Below the pieces are notes generated by a model. The model had not been told where the DNA came from, searched no databases, and saw nothing but the letters and a program-made list of their open reading frames with translations. A stretch of DNA of 64,000 bases, taken from contig JAWKLJ010000002.1 of NCBI GenBank assembly GCA_041392805.1, positions 1,999,001 through 2,063,000 on the forward strand, given 5' to 3'. Both the position numbers and the translations under genes were made by a program. Source of the stretch: Saprospiraceae bacterium (GTDB lineage Bacteria; Bacteroidota; Bacteroidia; Chitinophagales; Saprospiraceae). This document shows positions 54,314 to 63,816 of this stretch, in pieces (position 1 is the stretch's first letter; each line of letters begins with the position of its first letter).

Positions 54314-54477
54314 TGAGAAAAAGAATGCAGTAGCAGCTTCACCTTGAAAGCGTGGGATAGCTTGGATCAATTGTCGCGTCTTTAGCGGCGATGCAGTAGC
54401 AGCTAGCCAGGAAGCGGTAATTCCACCGTGGGAGCTACGAGCGGCGATGAATGCCACCATGAGCTAGATTAGATCAA
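54289..54477. other. scrambled repeat segment
   Basis: Short pieces of the repeat unit appear in the wrong order and truncated: GTAGGTACG runs into GCAACTGCAACCGATG, TTGAAAGCG runs into TGGGATAGC, and GCGATGCAGTAGCAGC merges two separate motifs. The unit starting at 54233 is about 371 bp long instead of 282. This mosaic is typical of a miscalled consensus over collapsed repeats, although real recombination debris cannot be excluded. Confidence 0.7.
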
Positions 54478-56919
54478 TTGGTACAACCTACACAGTGTGG
54501 CGAAGAAGATATCGTAATCACGGTAAAAGTGACTGCAACCGATCTATGTGATGAGAAAGAATGCAGTAGCAGCTTCACCTTGAAAGCGTACCCAGGCGAC
54601 TTGGCCTTGGATGCCTGTCCACAACCAGTAGCGTTGGATGGTTGCACAGCAGATGAAGCGGTAGGTACCGCATGGGATAGCTGGATCGCATCTTTAGCGG
54701 CGATGCAGTCTAGCGGAAGTTGTAATTCCACCGTGAGCTACGACCCACCATTGGATCAATTGGTACAACCATCGCAGTGTGGCGAAGAAGATATCGTAAT
54801 CACAGTAAAAGTGACTGCAACCGATCTATGTGATAAGAAAGAATGCAGTAGCAGCTTCACCTTGAAAGCGTACCCAGGCGACTTGGCCTTGGATGCTTGT
54901 CCACAACCAGTAGAGTTGGATGGTTGCACAGCAGATGAAGCGGTAGGTACCGCATGGGATAGCTGGGTCGCGTCTTTAGCGGCGATGCAGTCTAGCGGAA
55001 GTTGTAATTCCACCGTGAGCTACGACCCACCATTGGATCAATTGGTACAACCATCGCAGTGTGGCGAAGAAGATATTGTAATCACAGTAAAAGTAACTGC
55101 AACCGATCTATGTGATAAGAAAGAATGCAGTAGCAGCTTCACCTTGAAAGCGTACCCAGGCGACTTAGCCTTGGATGCTTGTCCACAACCAGTAGAGTTG
55201 GATGGTTGCACAGCAGATGAAGCGGTAGGTACCGCATGGGATAGCTGGGTCGCGTCTTTAGCGGCGATGCAGTCTAGCGGAAGTTGTAATTCCACCGTGA
55301 GCTACGACCCACCATTGGATCAATTGGTACAACCTACACAATGTGGTGGTGAAGATCAAGTGATCACAGTAAAAGTAACTGCAACCGATCTATGTGATGA
55401 GAAAGAATGCAGTAGCAGCTTCACCTTGAAAGCGTACCCAGGCGACTTGGCCTTGGATGCTTGTCCACAACCAGTAGAGTTAGATGGTTGCACAGCAGAT
55501 GAAGCGGTAGGTACCGCATGGGATAGCTGGATTGCATCCTTAGAGGCGATGAATGCGACTGGAGGTTGCAGCCCAGCAGTGAGCTACGACCCACCATTGG
55601 ATCAATTGGTACAGCCATCGCAGTGTGGCGAAGAAGATATCGTAATCACAGTAAAAGTAACTGCAACCGATCTATGTGATAAGAAAGAATGCAGTAGCAG
55701 CTTCACCTTGAAAGCGTACCCAGGCGACTTAGCCTTGGATGCTTGTCCACAACCAGTAGCGTTGGATGGTTGCACAGCAGATGAAGCGGTAGGTACCGCA
55801 TGGGATAGCTGGATCGCGTCTTTAGCGGCGATGCAGTCTAGTGGAAGTTGTAATTCCACCGTGAGCTACGACCCACCATTAGATCAATTGGTACAACCTA
55901 CACAGTGTGGCGAAGAAGATATTGTAATCACGGTAAAAGTAACTGCAACCGATCTATGTGATGAGAAAGAATGCAGTAGCAGCTTCACCTTGAAAGCGTA
56001 CCCAGGCGACTTGGCCTTGGATGCTTGTCCACAACCAGTAGAGTTGGATGGTTGCACAGCAGATGAAGCGGTAGGTACCGCATGGGATAGCTGGGTCGCG
56101 TCTTTAGCGGCGATGCAGTCTAGCGGAAGTTGTAATTCCACCGTGAGCTACGACCCACCATTGGATCAATTGGTACAACCTACACAGTGTGGTGGTGAAG
56201 ATCAAGTGATCACAGTAAAAGTAACTGCAACCGATCTATGTGATAAGAAAGAATGCAGTAGCAGCTTCACCTTGAAAGCGTACCCAGGCGACTTGGCCTT
56301 GGATGCTTGTCCACAACCAGTAGAGTTGGATGGTTGCACAGCAGATGAAGCGGTAGGTACCGCATGGGATAGCTGGATCGCATCTTTAGCGGCGATGCAG
56401 TCTAGCGGAAGTTGTAATTCCACCGTGAGCTACGACCCACCATTGGATCAATTGGTACAACCATCGCAGTGTGGCGAAGAAGATATTGTAATCACAGTAA
56501 AAGTAACTGCAACCGATCTATGTGATAAGAAAGAATGCAGTAGCAGCTTCACCTTGAAAGCGTACCCAGGCGACTTGGCCTTGGATGCTTGTCCACAACC
56601 AGTAGAGTTAGATGGTTGCACAGCAGATGAAGCGGTAGGTACCGCATGGGATAGCTGGGTCGCGTCTTTAGCGGCGATGCAGTCTAGCGGAAGTTGTAAT
56701 TCCACCGTGAGCTACGACCCACCATTGGATCAATTGGTACAACCATCGCAGTGTGGCGAAGAAGATATCGTAATCACAGTAAAAGTGACTGCAACCGATC
56801 TATGTGATGAGAAAGAATGCAGTAGCAGCTTCACCTTGAAAGCGTACCCAGGCGACTTGGCCTTGGATGCTTGTCCACAACCAGTAGAGTTAGATGTTGC
56901 ACAGCAGATGAAGCGGTAG
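54478..56919 (+). CDS. giant surface protein, fragment 4 (near-identical units)
   Basis: Eight to nine consecutive 94-residue units of the ACPQPV(E/A)LDGCTADEAVGTAWDSW(I/V)ASLAAMQ type, nearly identical at the DNA level. Unit starts fall at 54604, 54886, 55168, 55450, 55732, 56014, 56296, 56578 and 56860. The unit at 55450 carries a central block (LEAMNATGGCSPAVSYDPP) borrowed from the earlier unit type. The fragment ends because one G is missing at 56895 (TTAGATGTTGC instead of TTAGATGGTTGC). Confidence 0.78.
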   Translation: MVQPTQCGEEDIVITVKVTATDLCDEKECSSSFTLKAYPGDLALDACPQPVALDGCTADEAVGTAWDSWIASLAAMQSSGSCNSTVSYDPPLDQLVQPSQCGEEDIVITVKVTATDLCDKKECSSSFTLKAYPGDLALDACPQPVELDGCTADEAVGTAWDSWVASLAAMQSSGSCNSTVSYDPPLDQLVQPSQCGEEDIVITVKVTATDLCDKKECSSSFTLKAYPGDLALDACPQPVELDGCTADEAVGTAWDSWVASLAAMQSSGSCNSTVSYDPPLDQLVQPTQCGGEDQVITVKVTATDLCDEKECSSSFTLKAYPGDLALDACPQPVELDGCTADEAVGTAWDSWIASLEAMNATGGCSPAVSYDPPLDQLVQPSQCGEEDIVITVKVTATDLCDKKECSSSFTLKAYPGDLALDACPQPVALDGCTADEAVGTAWDSWIASLAAMQSSGSCNSTVSYDPPLDQLVQPTQCGEEDIVITVKVTATDLCDEKECSSSFTLKAYPGDLALDACPQPVELDGCTADEAVGTAWDSWVASLAAMQSSGSCNSTVSYDPPLDQLVQPTQCGGEDQVITVKVTATDLCDKKECSSSFTLKAYPGDLALDACPQPVELDGCTADEAVGTAWDSWIASLAAMQSSGSCNSTVSYDPPLDQLVQPSQCGEEDIVITVKVTATDLCDKKECSSSFTLKAYPGDLALDACPQPVELDGCTADEAVGTAWDSWVASLAAMQSSGSCNSTVSYDPPLDQLVQPSQCGEEDIVITVKVTATDLCDEKECSSSFTLKAYPGDLALDACPQPVELDVAQQMKR

Positions 56920-59900
56920 GTACCGCATGGGATAGCTGGGTCGCGTCTTTAGCGGCGATGCAGTCTAGCGGAAGTTGTAATTCCACCGTGAGCTACGACC
57001 CACCATTGGATCAATTGGTACAACCATCGCAGTGTGGCGAAGAAGATATTGTAATCACAGTAAAAGTAACTGCAACCGATCTATGTGATAAGAAAGAATG
57101 CAGTAGCAGCTTCACCTTGAAAGCGTACCCAGGCGACTTAGCCTTGGATGCTTGTCCACAACCAGTAGAGTTGGATGGTTGCACAGCAGATGAAGCGGTA
57201 GGTACCGCATGGGATAGCTGGATCGCATCTTTAGCGGCGATGCAGTCTAGCGGAAGTTGTAATTCCACCGTGAGCTACGACCCACCATTAGATCAATTGG
57301 TACAGCCTACACAGTGTGGGGAAGAAGATATCGTAATCACAGTAAAAGTAACTGCAACCGATCTATGTGATGAGAAAGAATGCAGTAGCAGCTTCACCTT
57401 GAAGGCGTACCCAGGCGACTTAGCCTTGGATGCTTGTCCACAACCAGTAGAGTTGGATGGTTGCACAGCAGATGAAGCGGTAGGTACCGCATGGGATAGC
57501 TGGGTCGCGTCTTTAGCGGCGATGCAGTCTAGCGGAAGTTGTAATTCCACCGTGAGCTACGACCCACCATTGGATCAATTGGTACAACCATCGCAGTGTG
57601 GCGAAGAAGATATCGTAATCACAGTAAAAGTGACTGCAACCGATCTATGTGATAAGAAAGAATGCAGTAGCAGCTTCACCTTGAAAGCGTACCCAGGCGA
57701 CTTGGCCTTGGATGCTTGTCCACAACCAGTAGAGTTAGATGGTTGCACAGCAGATGAAGCGGTAGGTACCGCATGGGATAGCTGGGTCGCGTCTTTAGCG
57801 GCGATGCAGTCTAGCGGAAGTTGTAATTCCACCGTGAGCTACGACCCACCATTAGATCAATTGGTACAGCCTACACAGTGTGGGGAAGAAGATATCGTAA
57901 TCACAGTAAAAGTAACTGCAACCGATCTATGTGATGAGAAAGAATGCAGTAGCAGCTTCACCTTGAAGGCCTACCCAGACGATATCGTTTTAGACGAATG
58001 TCCCAAGAAAGAAGTAAGTGGTTGTCTATCTCAGGATGAGATTGATGCCGCCTTTACAAGTTGGATTGGAATGTTGGAAGCCATGACAACTTCTGGAAGT
58101 TGTAATCCAATGATTTCATTTGATCCGCCATTGGATGAATTGAATGCTCCTGAAAAATGTGCTGACGAGGATCAAATCATTACTGTAACGGTAACTTCAA
58201 GTGATCTTTGTGAGTCTACCAGTTGCGTGGCTACCTTTAAGTTAATCGTAGACACCGAAGCACCCGAAATCACCGAAGCCTGGAGCAAAGTCGAAGAATG
58301 CGGACCAAATGACGATAACGCTTTCCAAGCTTGGTTAGACAACCATGGTGGTGCTACCGCGACAGATAACTGTGGTGAAGTACATTGGTCTTACGAGATC
58401 CTTGATTACGAGCCAGGCTGTTGCAGTACTGGCGAATGGGAGGTTAAATTTACCGCGAAAGACGATTGTCAGAATGCTAGTTCGACGATAGCTACTTTCA
58501 AAATAGTTGACACGACGGCACCTGAACTAAGTTGCCCAGCCGATGTCACTGACATTCCATGCGGCCAGGCCTTGCCTGCTCCTGATGCCAGTTTGATTAC
58601 TACTTGGGACAATTGTGTTTGTACCGGAGATTTGCCAGGTGATGATGATTGCAGGGTAACAGAGGATTGTATTACGGTTTCATCTTCAGGCGCTAAAGTT
58701 AACCCGGATGGCACGGTTACCTACTCCTTTGAAGTCACGAGTGAATGCCATAAGGATATTTCCTATATCGCCTTCTCATTGCCAAGTGGAGTTAAAGCCA
58801 TTACACCTGCTGATAATTCTACTTACCAGGGCGAATTGGGGAATTACAATGTAGAGAATACGACGAACAATCCATTCTATAGCATCAAATTTGAATCACT
58901 TGGTGATCCTTTCAATCAAGGAGAAACTGAAGTATTTACTTTCACGCTGCCAGAAGGGGTAATCGTAGAGGAATTCCATATTCGCGTAAAATATGGACAA
59001 AACCTTACGGATGTTTGGTTTGGACCAGAAGAGTGTGAAGGTCAGCAAACGGTTGCTAGCAATGGTGTAAGGGTAGAATGGATAGGAGATCAAAGTAATA
59101 ATGCCTCTGGCTGTGACGGTGATCCAATTATTATCACCCGCACCTATCGAGCAACAGATGCTTGCGGCAACTCAGATGTATGTCACCAACGCTTTATTTA
59201 TCGTACTGATTTGGTTGCACCTGAAATTGCAACCGAAGCAAAAGATGAAACAGTTGAATGTGATGGTGCCGGCAATACAGAGGCCTTCGAAGCATGGTTG
59301 GATAACCACGGTGGAGCCAAGGCAGAAGATGATTGCAATGAGCTAGGATGGAGCTATGACATCGTAGGAGAAGAAGAAGGTTGTGGCGGCACTGTTCAGT
59401 ATACAGTTACCTTCACCGCAACAGATGCTTGTCAAAATGCATCTACCACAACGGCTAGTTTCAACATTGAAGATACCACCCCTCCAACCATTGATCAGGA
59501 AGCTGTAAATGAAACAGTGGAATGCGATGGAGAAGGGAATGAAGCAGCTTTCCAAGCTTGGTTAGCCAATCATGGCGGCGCCTCAGCTTCTGATATCTGC
59601 AGTGGTGTTAGCTGGAGCTATGAAATAGTAAGTGAAGTGGCAGGCTGTGGTAAGAGCAAGACCTACGAAGTTACCTTTACAGCAACGGATGATTGTGATA
59701 ACAGTAGCGAAACAACCGCCTACTTTATTATTAAGGATACGACTTCTCCAACTATCACGACAGAAGCTGCTGATAAAACAGTGGAATGTGATGGGGAAGG
59801 AAATACAGAAGATTTTAACGAATGGTTATCTACTTATGGAGGTGCAGTGGCCACCGATGACTGTGGTCATGTCAGTTGGCAATTAGTGATTGACGATAGA

Positions 59901-62900
59901 AAAGAAGCTTGTGGGGCCACTGGTATGATAATGGTGACTTTTATTGCCAAGGATGAGTGTAATAACAGAAGTGAAACCTCTGCTACTTTCCATATCGTAG
60001 ATACCACTCCTCCGACCATTACAGTGGAAGCTGAAGGTGAAACAGTAGAATGCGATGGCGAAGGGAATGCCGAAGCACTGCAAGCCTGGTTGGATAACCA
60101 TGGCGGTGCCAGCGCTGAAGACATTTGCGGTACGGTTAGCTGGACCTACGAAACGTCTGTGGAAGAAGGTTGTGGATTGACCCAGGTTATTACTGCGATC
60201 TTTACCGTCACGGATGCTTGTGGTAATCCTTCAACTACAACAGCTACGTTCACCATTGAAGATACGACGGCACCTGGTGTTGATGCGCCAGCCACCATTG
60301 ATATTGCCTGCAATGATCCTCTGCCTACCGTGGAAGACCTGGTAGGGGCAGATGCTTGCGGAGAAGTGACGGTCAATGGTACCATTGATCCTTATACCGT
60401 TGACATCTGTAATGGCTATGAGGTGACCTATCGTTATACGGCAGCTGATGAATGCGGAAACGCAATAGATGTTACCTCTACGGTTAATGTGTTACCGGAT
60501 ACCAAGGCACCAGTCATCAACCCTGTACATCCAGGTTTGGCTAGTATCCCGAATGGTGGCGTTATAGAAGTACCATGTAATAATGCTGATCCAAACTGGA
60601 ATCCGTTTATCTTCACTGCCGCAGATGTAGAAGCAACGGATGATTGTTCTGCGGTTACGATCAAATTGGAAGACATCCTTGTCGATGAAGGCTGTGGTAC
60701 CAATGTAGGTTATGTCAGCAAATGGGAATGCACTTGGACGGCCACCGACGAATGTGGCAATGCCTCCGAGTACACTATCTATATGTTGATTGTCGATAAG
60801 ACAGCTCCTGAATTCCATCGCCCACCAGAAGATGTGACAGTTGGTTGTGGCCAGATGCCTCCAATGCCAACCATAGCCGTGGTAGACAATTGTAGTGATG
60901 TAGAGGTGAGCTTGTCGGTCCACACTAGCCCTGGCGAATGTGCTGGCGAGACTATCATTACCCGTACCTGGACAGCCAAGGATGCCTGTGGCAACCAAAG
61001 CAGTATTTCTCAACACATTTATCAGATCGATACGGAGGCGCCAACGATCATCTTAATTGATGAATTGGAAGGTTACCAAAATGGCCAGGATGTGTACGTC
61101 GATTGTGCCAAGTTTAACGACTTTATTTTCTTGGAAGACAAAGCCCGTGCAATTGACAATTGCGATCAGAATGCCAATATAACCTACGATTTCCGCATCT
61201 TCCCACCAGTCAATAACTGCGAAGCCAGAGGCTATACCAGGAAACTGGAAGTCGAATGGACGGCTACTGACGGATGTGGCAATGCTTCGACATTTGAATT
61301 GACGATTTATGGTGTGGATGAGACACCTCCTGTATTTGAAGAAGCACCTGCGGTTCTTTGTGCTGTCAATGGTGTGGTACCTGAAGCCAATGGTGTTTCA
61401 GCAACTGATGCCTGCGGCGAGGTAAGTCTTTCAGTAAGTGATGATGCCGGAATGGCTTGTGGAGATGGAACCCTAATTATTCGGACTTGGGTAGCGGAAG
61501 ACAATTGTGGTAATATCTCCGAATTTGTTCAACAGATTGTCATGGGCGATGCGACGGCTCCGGTCATTAGCATCAATCACCCAGCTTTTGAAGGGGCACA
61601 AAGCGGAGATGAAATTACCATTGAAGCGGATTGCGCCAATGGAGACACTTACGGCTTACCTGATTTTGTTGACCTCATCAGTACAACAGATGGCTGTGCT
61701 ATCGACGGTATTCCTTCGGTAACGATAGGCTTATTAGAAGAGGGGAACTGTGAGCTTGGATTCCTTAATCGGTTGAGGTTAAGTGTTACCGCCACCGACG
61801 CTTGTGGCAATATGGCCGTTCAAGAATACACCCTTACAACAGTAGACCGTACAGGCCCTGTATTTGTCAATGCCCAAAGAGAACTGACGGTTGATTGTAG
61901 TGCGCCATTCCCAGAAATGGTAGCTACCGATGCCTGCGGAAGCTTGGTGGAAATGAGCATGGAAGAAGATGGTAACTTTGATGTGTGTAACGCAGCCAAT
62001 GATCCATTGATTAGAACCTGGACCGCTACCGATGCTTGTGGTAATGCTACCATCTTTGTACAAACTATCTATGTGGTGGATACGACACCTCCAACGTTCA
62101 TAGATGTACCAGCAGATGCTTGTATGGAGGATGGCATTGTACCACCAGTTGCACGGGTTACAGCTTTGGATGGATGTAACAATATCCCCGCAGAGGTGCT
62201 ATTTGAAGAAACGACTGAAAATGGTGACTGTGGCGAGGTGATTGTAAGAACCTGGATGACCTGGGATGCCTGTGGAAACAAGGATACTGTTTCCCAAAGG
62301 ATCATAGGTGAGGATACGACGCCACCAACCATTGCCTTTAGTCATCCTGATTTAGTTCGCTTAGTATCTGGTGCTACCCTGGAAATGACTTGCGTAAACT
62401 TCCAAGGCGACAATGTACCTGATTACGATGCCCATTCAGTTAGCGTTTCAGATAATTGTACGGAGGATGTGGATGTAGCCTTCAGTTATGAATTAGTTGC
62501 TTTAGGCAGCTGTCAAACCGATGGTTATTTAGAGCGATACAAATTTAGCTGGGTTGCAACGGACCCATGTGGTAACAGCGCTTCCCTGGAGCTTTATGTG
62601 AATGCGGTAGATGTCAATCCACCTGTATTCTTCGAGCGTCCACAACCTGTGGTGAACTTATTCTGCAACGAAGCTATTCCTGCTGTTGGTGAATTAGTAG
62701 TCGTAGATGATTGTAGTGGCGTAACCCTCGACTTTGCAGAGGAAACCACATATCCTTCGCCAGGTATGACGGCTATTGGTCGCACTTGGATTGCAACAGA
62801 TGCTTGCGGTAATTCAGAAACCGTAACCCAGTGGATTAAAATCCAGGATTACCAATTGGATTGCCACTTCCTCAACTACGAAAACGAAGTGACTTGTGGT

Positions 62901-63458
62901 AGCGATGACAATACCATCACCGTAGCAGTGACTGGTGGAACGGGACCATATAGTTACCAGTGGAATTTGGTGGATTGTGACGGTATAATGGTGGAAGGTA
63001 TGGATTCGCCTACCTTGACCTTTATCGCAGGATACACCCCATTGAATTTTGAGGTTGTGGTTACGGATATTAATGGTTGTTCAACTACCTGCACACTTAC
63101 CGTGCCTTGTAAGAAAAACAGAGGCAACAAACCTAATCAAGGGGTAGGTGTAGGCGTAGGAAATGGCAACGGGAATGGGAATGGAGGCAGACCTAATCGT
63201 CCTGGAGGAAGTCTGGTCATTTATCCAAATCCAAGTACCGGTACTTATTACCTTGAATTTTCTGAGTATTTTGACAAACCTGCAAAGGTAATTGTTAGAA
63301 ATTTAGTCGGACAAGAGGTAATGACAACCAAATTAGATGAACTGCCAACCGAAGCCATTGAATTGAATTTGAAACAACTTCCGGATGGTATGTACACCAT
63401 TATGATTGAAGTAGATGGAGAGATTAGCTCCATTCAGAAAGTTATTAAAGAGCAATGA
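56871..63458 (+). CDS. giant surface protein, fragment 5 (C-terminal, T9SS tail)
   Basis: 2195 codons; the true frame begins near 56896. It holds the last near-identical 94-residue units and a diverged final unit (DECPKKEVSGCLSQDEIDAAFTSW). HYR-like domains with ATDACGN motifs follow, including four 88-residue tandem copies (VECDGEGN, WLDNHGGA, GCG, TATDxC). A non-repetitive insert lies at about 58640-59200. More HYR-like modules, an SprB-like domain (VAVTGGTGPYSYQW), a GNGNGNGG linker and the T9SS type A domain complete it. No frame damage is visible after 56896. A terminator follows the stop. Confidence 0.85.
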   Translation: MSTTSRVRCCTADEAVGTAWDSWVASLAAMQSSGSCNSTVSYDPPLDQLVQPSQCGEEDIVITVKVTATDLCDKKECSSSFTLKAYPGDLALDACPQPVELDGCTADEAVGTAWDSWIASLAAMQSSGSCNSTVSYDPPLDQLVQPTQCGEEDIVITVKVTATDLCDEKECSSSFTLKAYPGDLALDACPQPVELDGCTADEAVGTAWDSWVASLAAMQSSGSCNSTVSYDPPLDQLVQPSQCGEEDIVITVKVTATDLCDKKECSSSFTLKAYPGDLALDACPQPVELDGCTADEAVGTAWDSWVASLAAMQSSGSCNSTVSYDPPLDQLVQPTQCGEEDIVITVKVTATDLCDEKECSSSFTLKAYPDDIVLDECPKKEVSGCLSQDEIDAAFTSWIGMLEAMTTSGSCNPMISFDPPLDELNAPEKCADEDQIITVTVTSSDLCESTSCVATFKLIVDTEAPEITEAWSKVEECGPNDDNAFQAWLDNHGGATATDNCGEVHWSYEILDYEPGCCSTGEWEVKFTAKDDCQNASSTIATFKIVDTTAPELSCPADVTDIPCGQALPAPDASLITTWDNCVCTGDLPGDDDCRVTEDCITVSSSGAKVNPDGTVTYSFEVTSECHKDISYIAFSLPSGVKAITPADNSTYQGELGNYNVENTTNNPFYSIKFESLGDPFNQGETEVFTFTLPEGVIVEEFHIRVKYGQNLTDVWFGPEECEGQQTVASNGVRVEWIGDQSNNASGCDGDPIIITRTYRATDACGNSDVCHQRFIYRTDLVAPEIATEAKDETVECDGAGNTEAFEAWLDNHGGAKAEDDCNELGWSYDIVGEEEGCGGTVQYTVTFTATDACQNASTTTASFNIEDTTPPTIDQEAVNETVECDGEGNEAAFQAWLANHGGASASDICSGVSWSYEIVSEVAGCGKSKTYEVTFTATDDCDNSSETTAYFIIKDTTSPTITTEAADKTVECDGEGNTEDFNEWLSTYGGAVATDDCGHVSWQLVIDDRKEACGATGMIMVTFIAKDECNNRSETSATFHIVDTTPPTITVEAEGETVECDGEGNAEALQAWLDNHGGASAEDICGTVSWTYETSVEEGCGLTQVITAIFTVTDACGNPSTTTATFTIEDTTAPGVDAPATIDIACNDPLPTVEDLVGADACGEVTVNGTIDPYTVDICNGYEVTYRYTAADECGNAIDVTSTVNVLPDTKAPVINPVHPGLASIPNGGVIEVPCNNADPNWNPFIFTAADVEATDDCSAVTIKLEDILVDEGCGTNVGYVSKWECTWTATDECGNASEYTIYMLIVDKTAPEFHRPPEDVTVGCGQMPPMPTIAVVDNCSDVEVSLSVHTSPGECAGETIITRTWTAKDACGNQSSISQHIYQIDTEAPTIILIDELEGYQNGQDVYVDCAKFNDFIFLEDKARAIDNCDQNANITYDFRIFPPVNNCEARGYTRKLEVEWTATDGCGNASTFELTIYGVDETPPVFEEAPAVLCAVNGVVPEANGVSATDACGEVSLSVSDDAGMACGDGTLIIRTWVAEDNCGNISEFVQQIVMGDATAPVISINHPAFEGAQSGDEITIEADCANGDTYGLPDFVDLISTTDGCAIDGIPSVTIGLLEEGNCELGFLNRLRLSVTATDACGNMAVQEYTLTTVDRTGPVFVNAQRELTVDCSAPFPEMVATDACGSLVEMSMEEDGNFDVCNAANDPLIRTWTATDACGNATIFVQTIYVVDTTPPTFIDVPADACMEDGIVPPVARVTALDGCNNIPAEVLFEETTENGDCGEVIVRTWMTWDACGNKDTVSQRIIGEDTTPPTIAFSHPDLVRLVSGATLEMTCVNFQGDNVPDYDAHSVSVSDNCTEDVDVAFSYELVALGSCQTDGYLERYKFSWVATDPCGNSASLELYVNAVDVNPPVFFERPQPVVNLFCNEAIPAVGELVVVDDCSGVTLDFAEETTYPSPGMTAIGRTWIATDACGNSETVTQWIKIQDYQLDCHFLNYENEVTCGSDDNTITVAVTGGTGPYSYQWNLVDCDGIMVEGMDSPTLTFIAGYTPLNFEVVVTDINGCSTTCTLTVPCKKNRGNKPNQGVGVGVGNGNGNGNGGRPNRPGGSLVIYPNPSTGTYYLEFSEYFDKPAKVIVRNLVGQEVMTTKLDELPTEAIELNLKQLPDGMYTIMIEVDGEISSIQKVIKEQ
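59217..60270 (+). repeat. tandem array of about 264-bp HYR-like units (4 copies)
   Basis: Junction motifs DTTPPTI, DTTSPTI, DTTPPTI and DTTAPGV are coded at 59472, 59736, 60000 and 60261, giving periods of 264, 264 and 261 bp. Each unit of about 88 residues has four cysteines (VECDG, DxC, GCG, TDxC) and a WL(D/A)NHGGA-type helix. A related copy lies upstream at 58256-58515. Sequence divergence is much greater than in the 282-bp array, so this array is older. Confidence 0.85.
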
Positions 63459-63501
63459 TAGGGAATCCTAAATAAGTAAAGGAACTAGCTTACTTATGAG
63501 T

Positions 63502-63543
63502 ATGAGTCACCTTGGCAAGGTCCGAGGTGACTCATTTTTTTTT
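63502..63543 (+). terminator. Rho-independent terminator after the giant gene
   Basis: An 11-bp stem ATGAGTCACCT / AGGTGACTCAT (63502-63512 / 63525-63535) is followed by nine T (63535-63543). It lies 44 bp after the stop codon. Confidence 0.9.
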
Positions 63544-63816
63544 GACATTGCGATAATTGAAAAATGGTGTAAATTCAAAAAGAGTGGGTAATGACAAAAT
63601 ATACTGAAAAATGGAGTTCAATTCCCTCTTTTGATGTAATAAGCTGTATTTTTAGGATTTAGTGCTAGTTTGGCGGTCACCCTTAGGGCCAAAAACGCCT
63701 CTTTTTTGATGACACTTCATCACGTTCTTTAAAGCGCCTCGTTTCACCGAAAAATTGACACTTTTTGTCTCCAAAAGCCACCTCCAATCAAGCACTTAAC
63801 CCTAAATCTATCTGAT
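63544..63816. other. intergenic region before the last gene
   Basis: No gene is supported here. I see no palindrome or RNA gene. The AT-rich stretch presumably holds the promoter of the lipoprotein gene that starts at 63817. Confidence 0.4.

Larger units (their letters stand above)
50524..57975 (+). repeat. tandem array of 282-bp units (about 27 copies)
   Basis: The unit encodes 94 residues with six cysteines at unit positions 5, 14, 40, 59, 76 and 81, a Trp-rich helix (TAWDSWIASL), the SYDPPLDQLVQP turn and a C-terminal half resembling HYR-like ATDxC modules. The 5' units (50524-53450) are diverged and of three classes. The 3' units (54604-57960) are nearly identical and repeat at exactly 282 bp, except one 281-bp step caused by the single-base loss at 56895. 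Each unit of the main late type carries a GGTACC hexamer. Confidence 0.9.
48905..63458 (+). pseudogene. giant T9SS-exported repeat surface protein; frame interrupted as given
   Basis: One gene in evolutionary terms, about 14.55 kb (roughly 4,850 residues if restored). Order: signal peptide (to about residue 47, LFLGLGSTFLYGQ); Cys-rich N-terminal region; two SprB-like repeats (about 49755-50260); about 27 six-Cys 94-residue units (50524-57975); HYR-like domains including a 264-bp array (59217-60270); a last SprB-like domain (about 62890-63110); a Gly/Asn linker; and a type A T9SS domain (YPNPSTGTYYLEFSEYF...). Frame breaks: +4 at 51717-51724, -5 at 53447-53449, +1 in the A-run at 53563-53566, a scrambled stretch 54289-54477, and -1 at 56895. 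All lie in repeats, so assembly error is the first explanation; real decay or phase variation is the second. Probable adhesin or gliding/surface-layer protein. Confidence 0.8.

Noticed and set aside
54474..57832. A ladder of 85-codon minus-strand open frames spaced 282 bp apart
   Set aside because: These are shadows of the tandem repeat on the coding strand, each identical to the next. Their only use is to confirm the 282-bp period and the single 281-bp step.
50524..57975. CRISPR array
   Set aside because: The period is 282 bp and the repeats are coding and contiguous, with no short repeat/spacer alternation. No cas genes are present.
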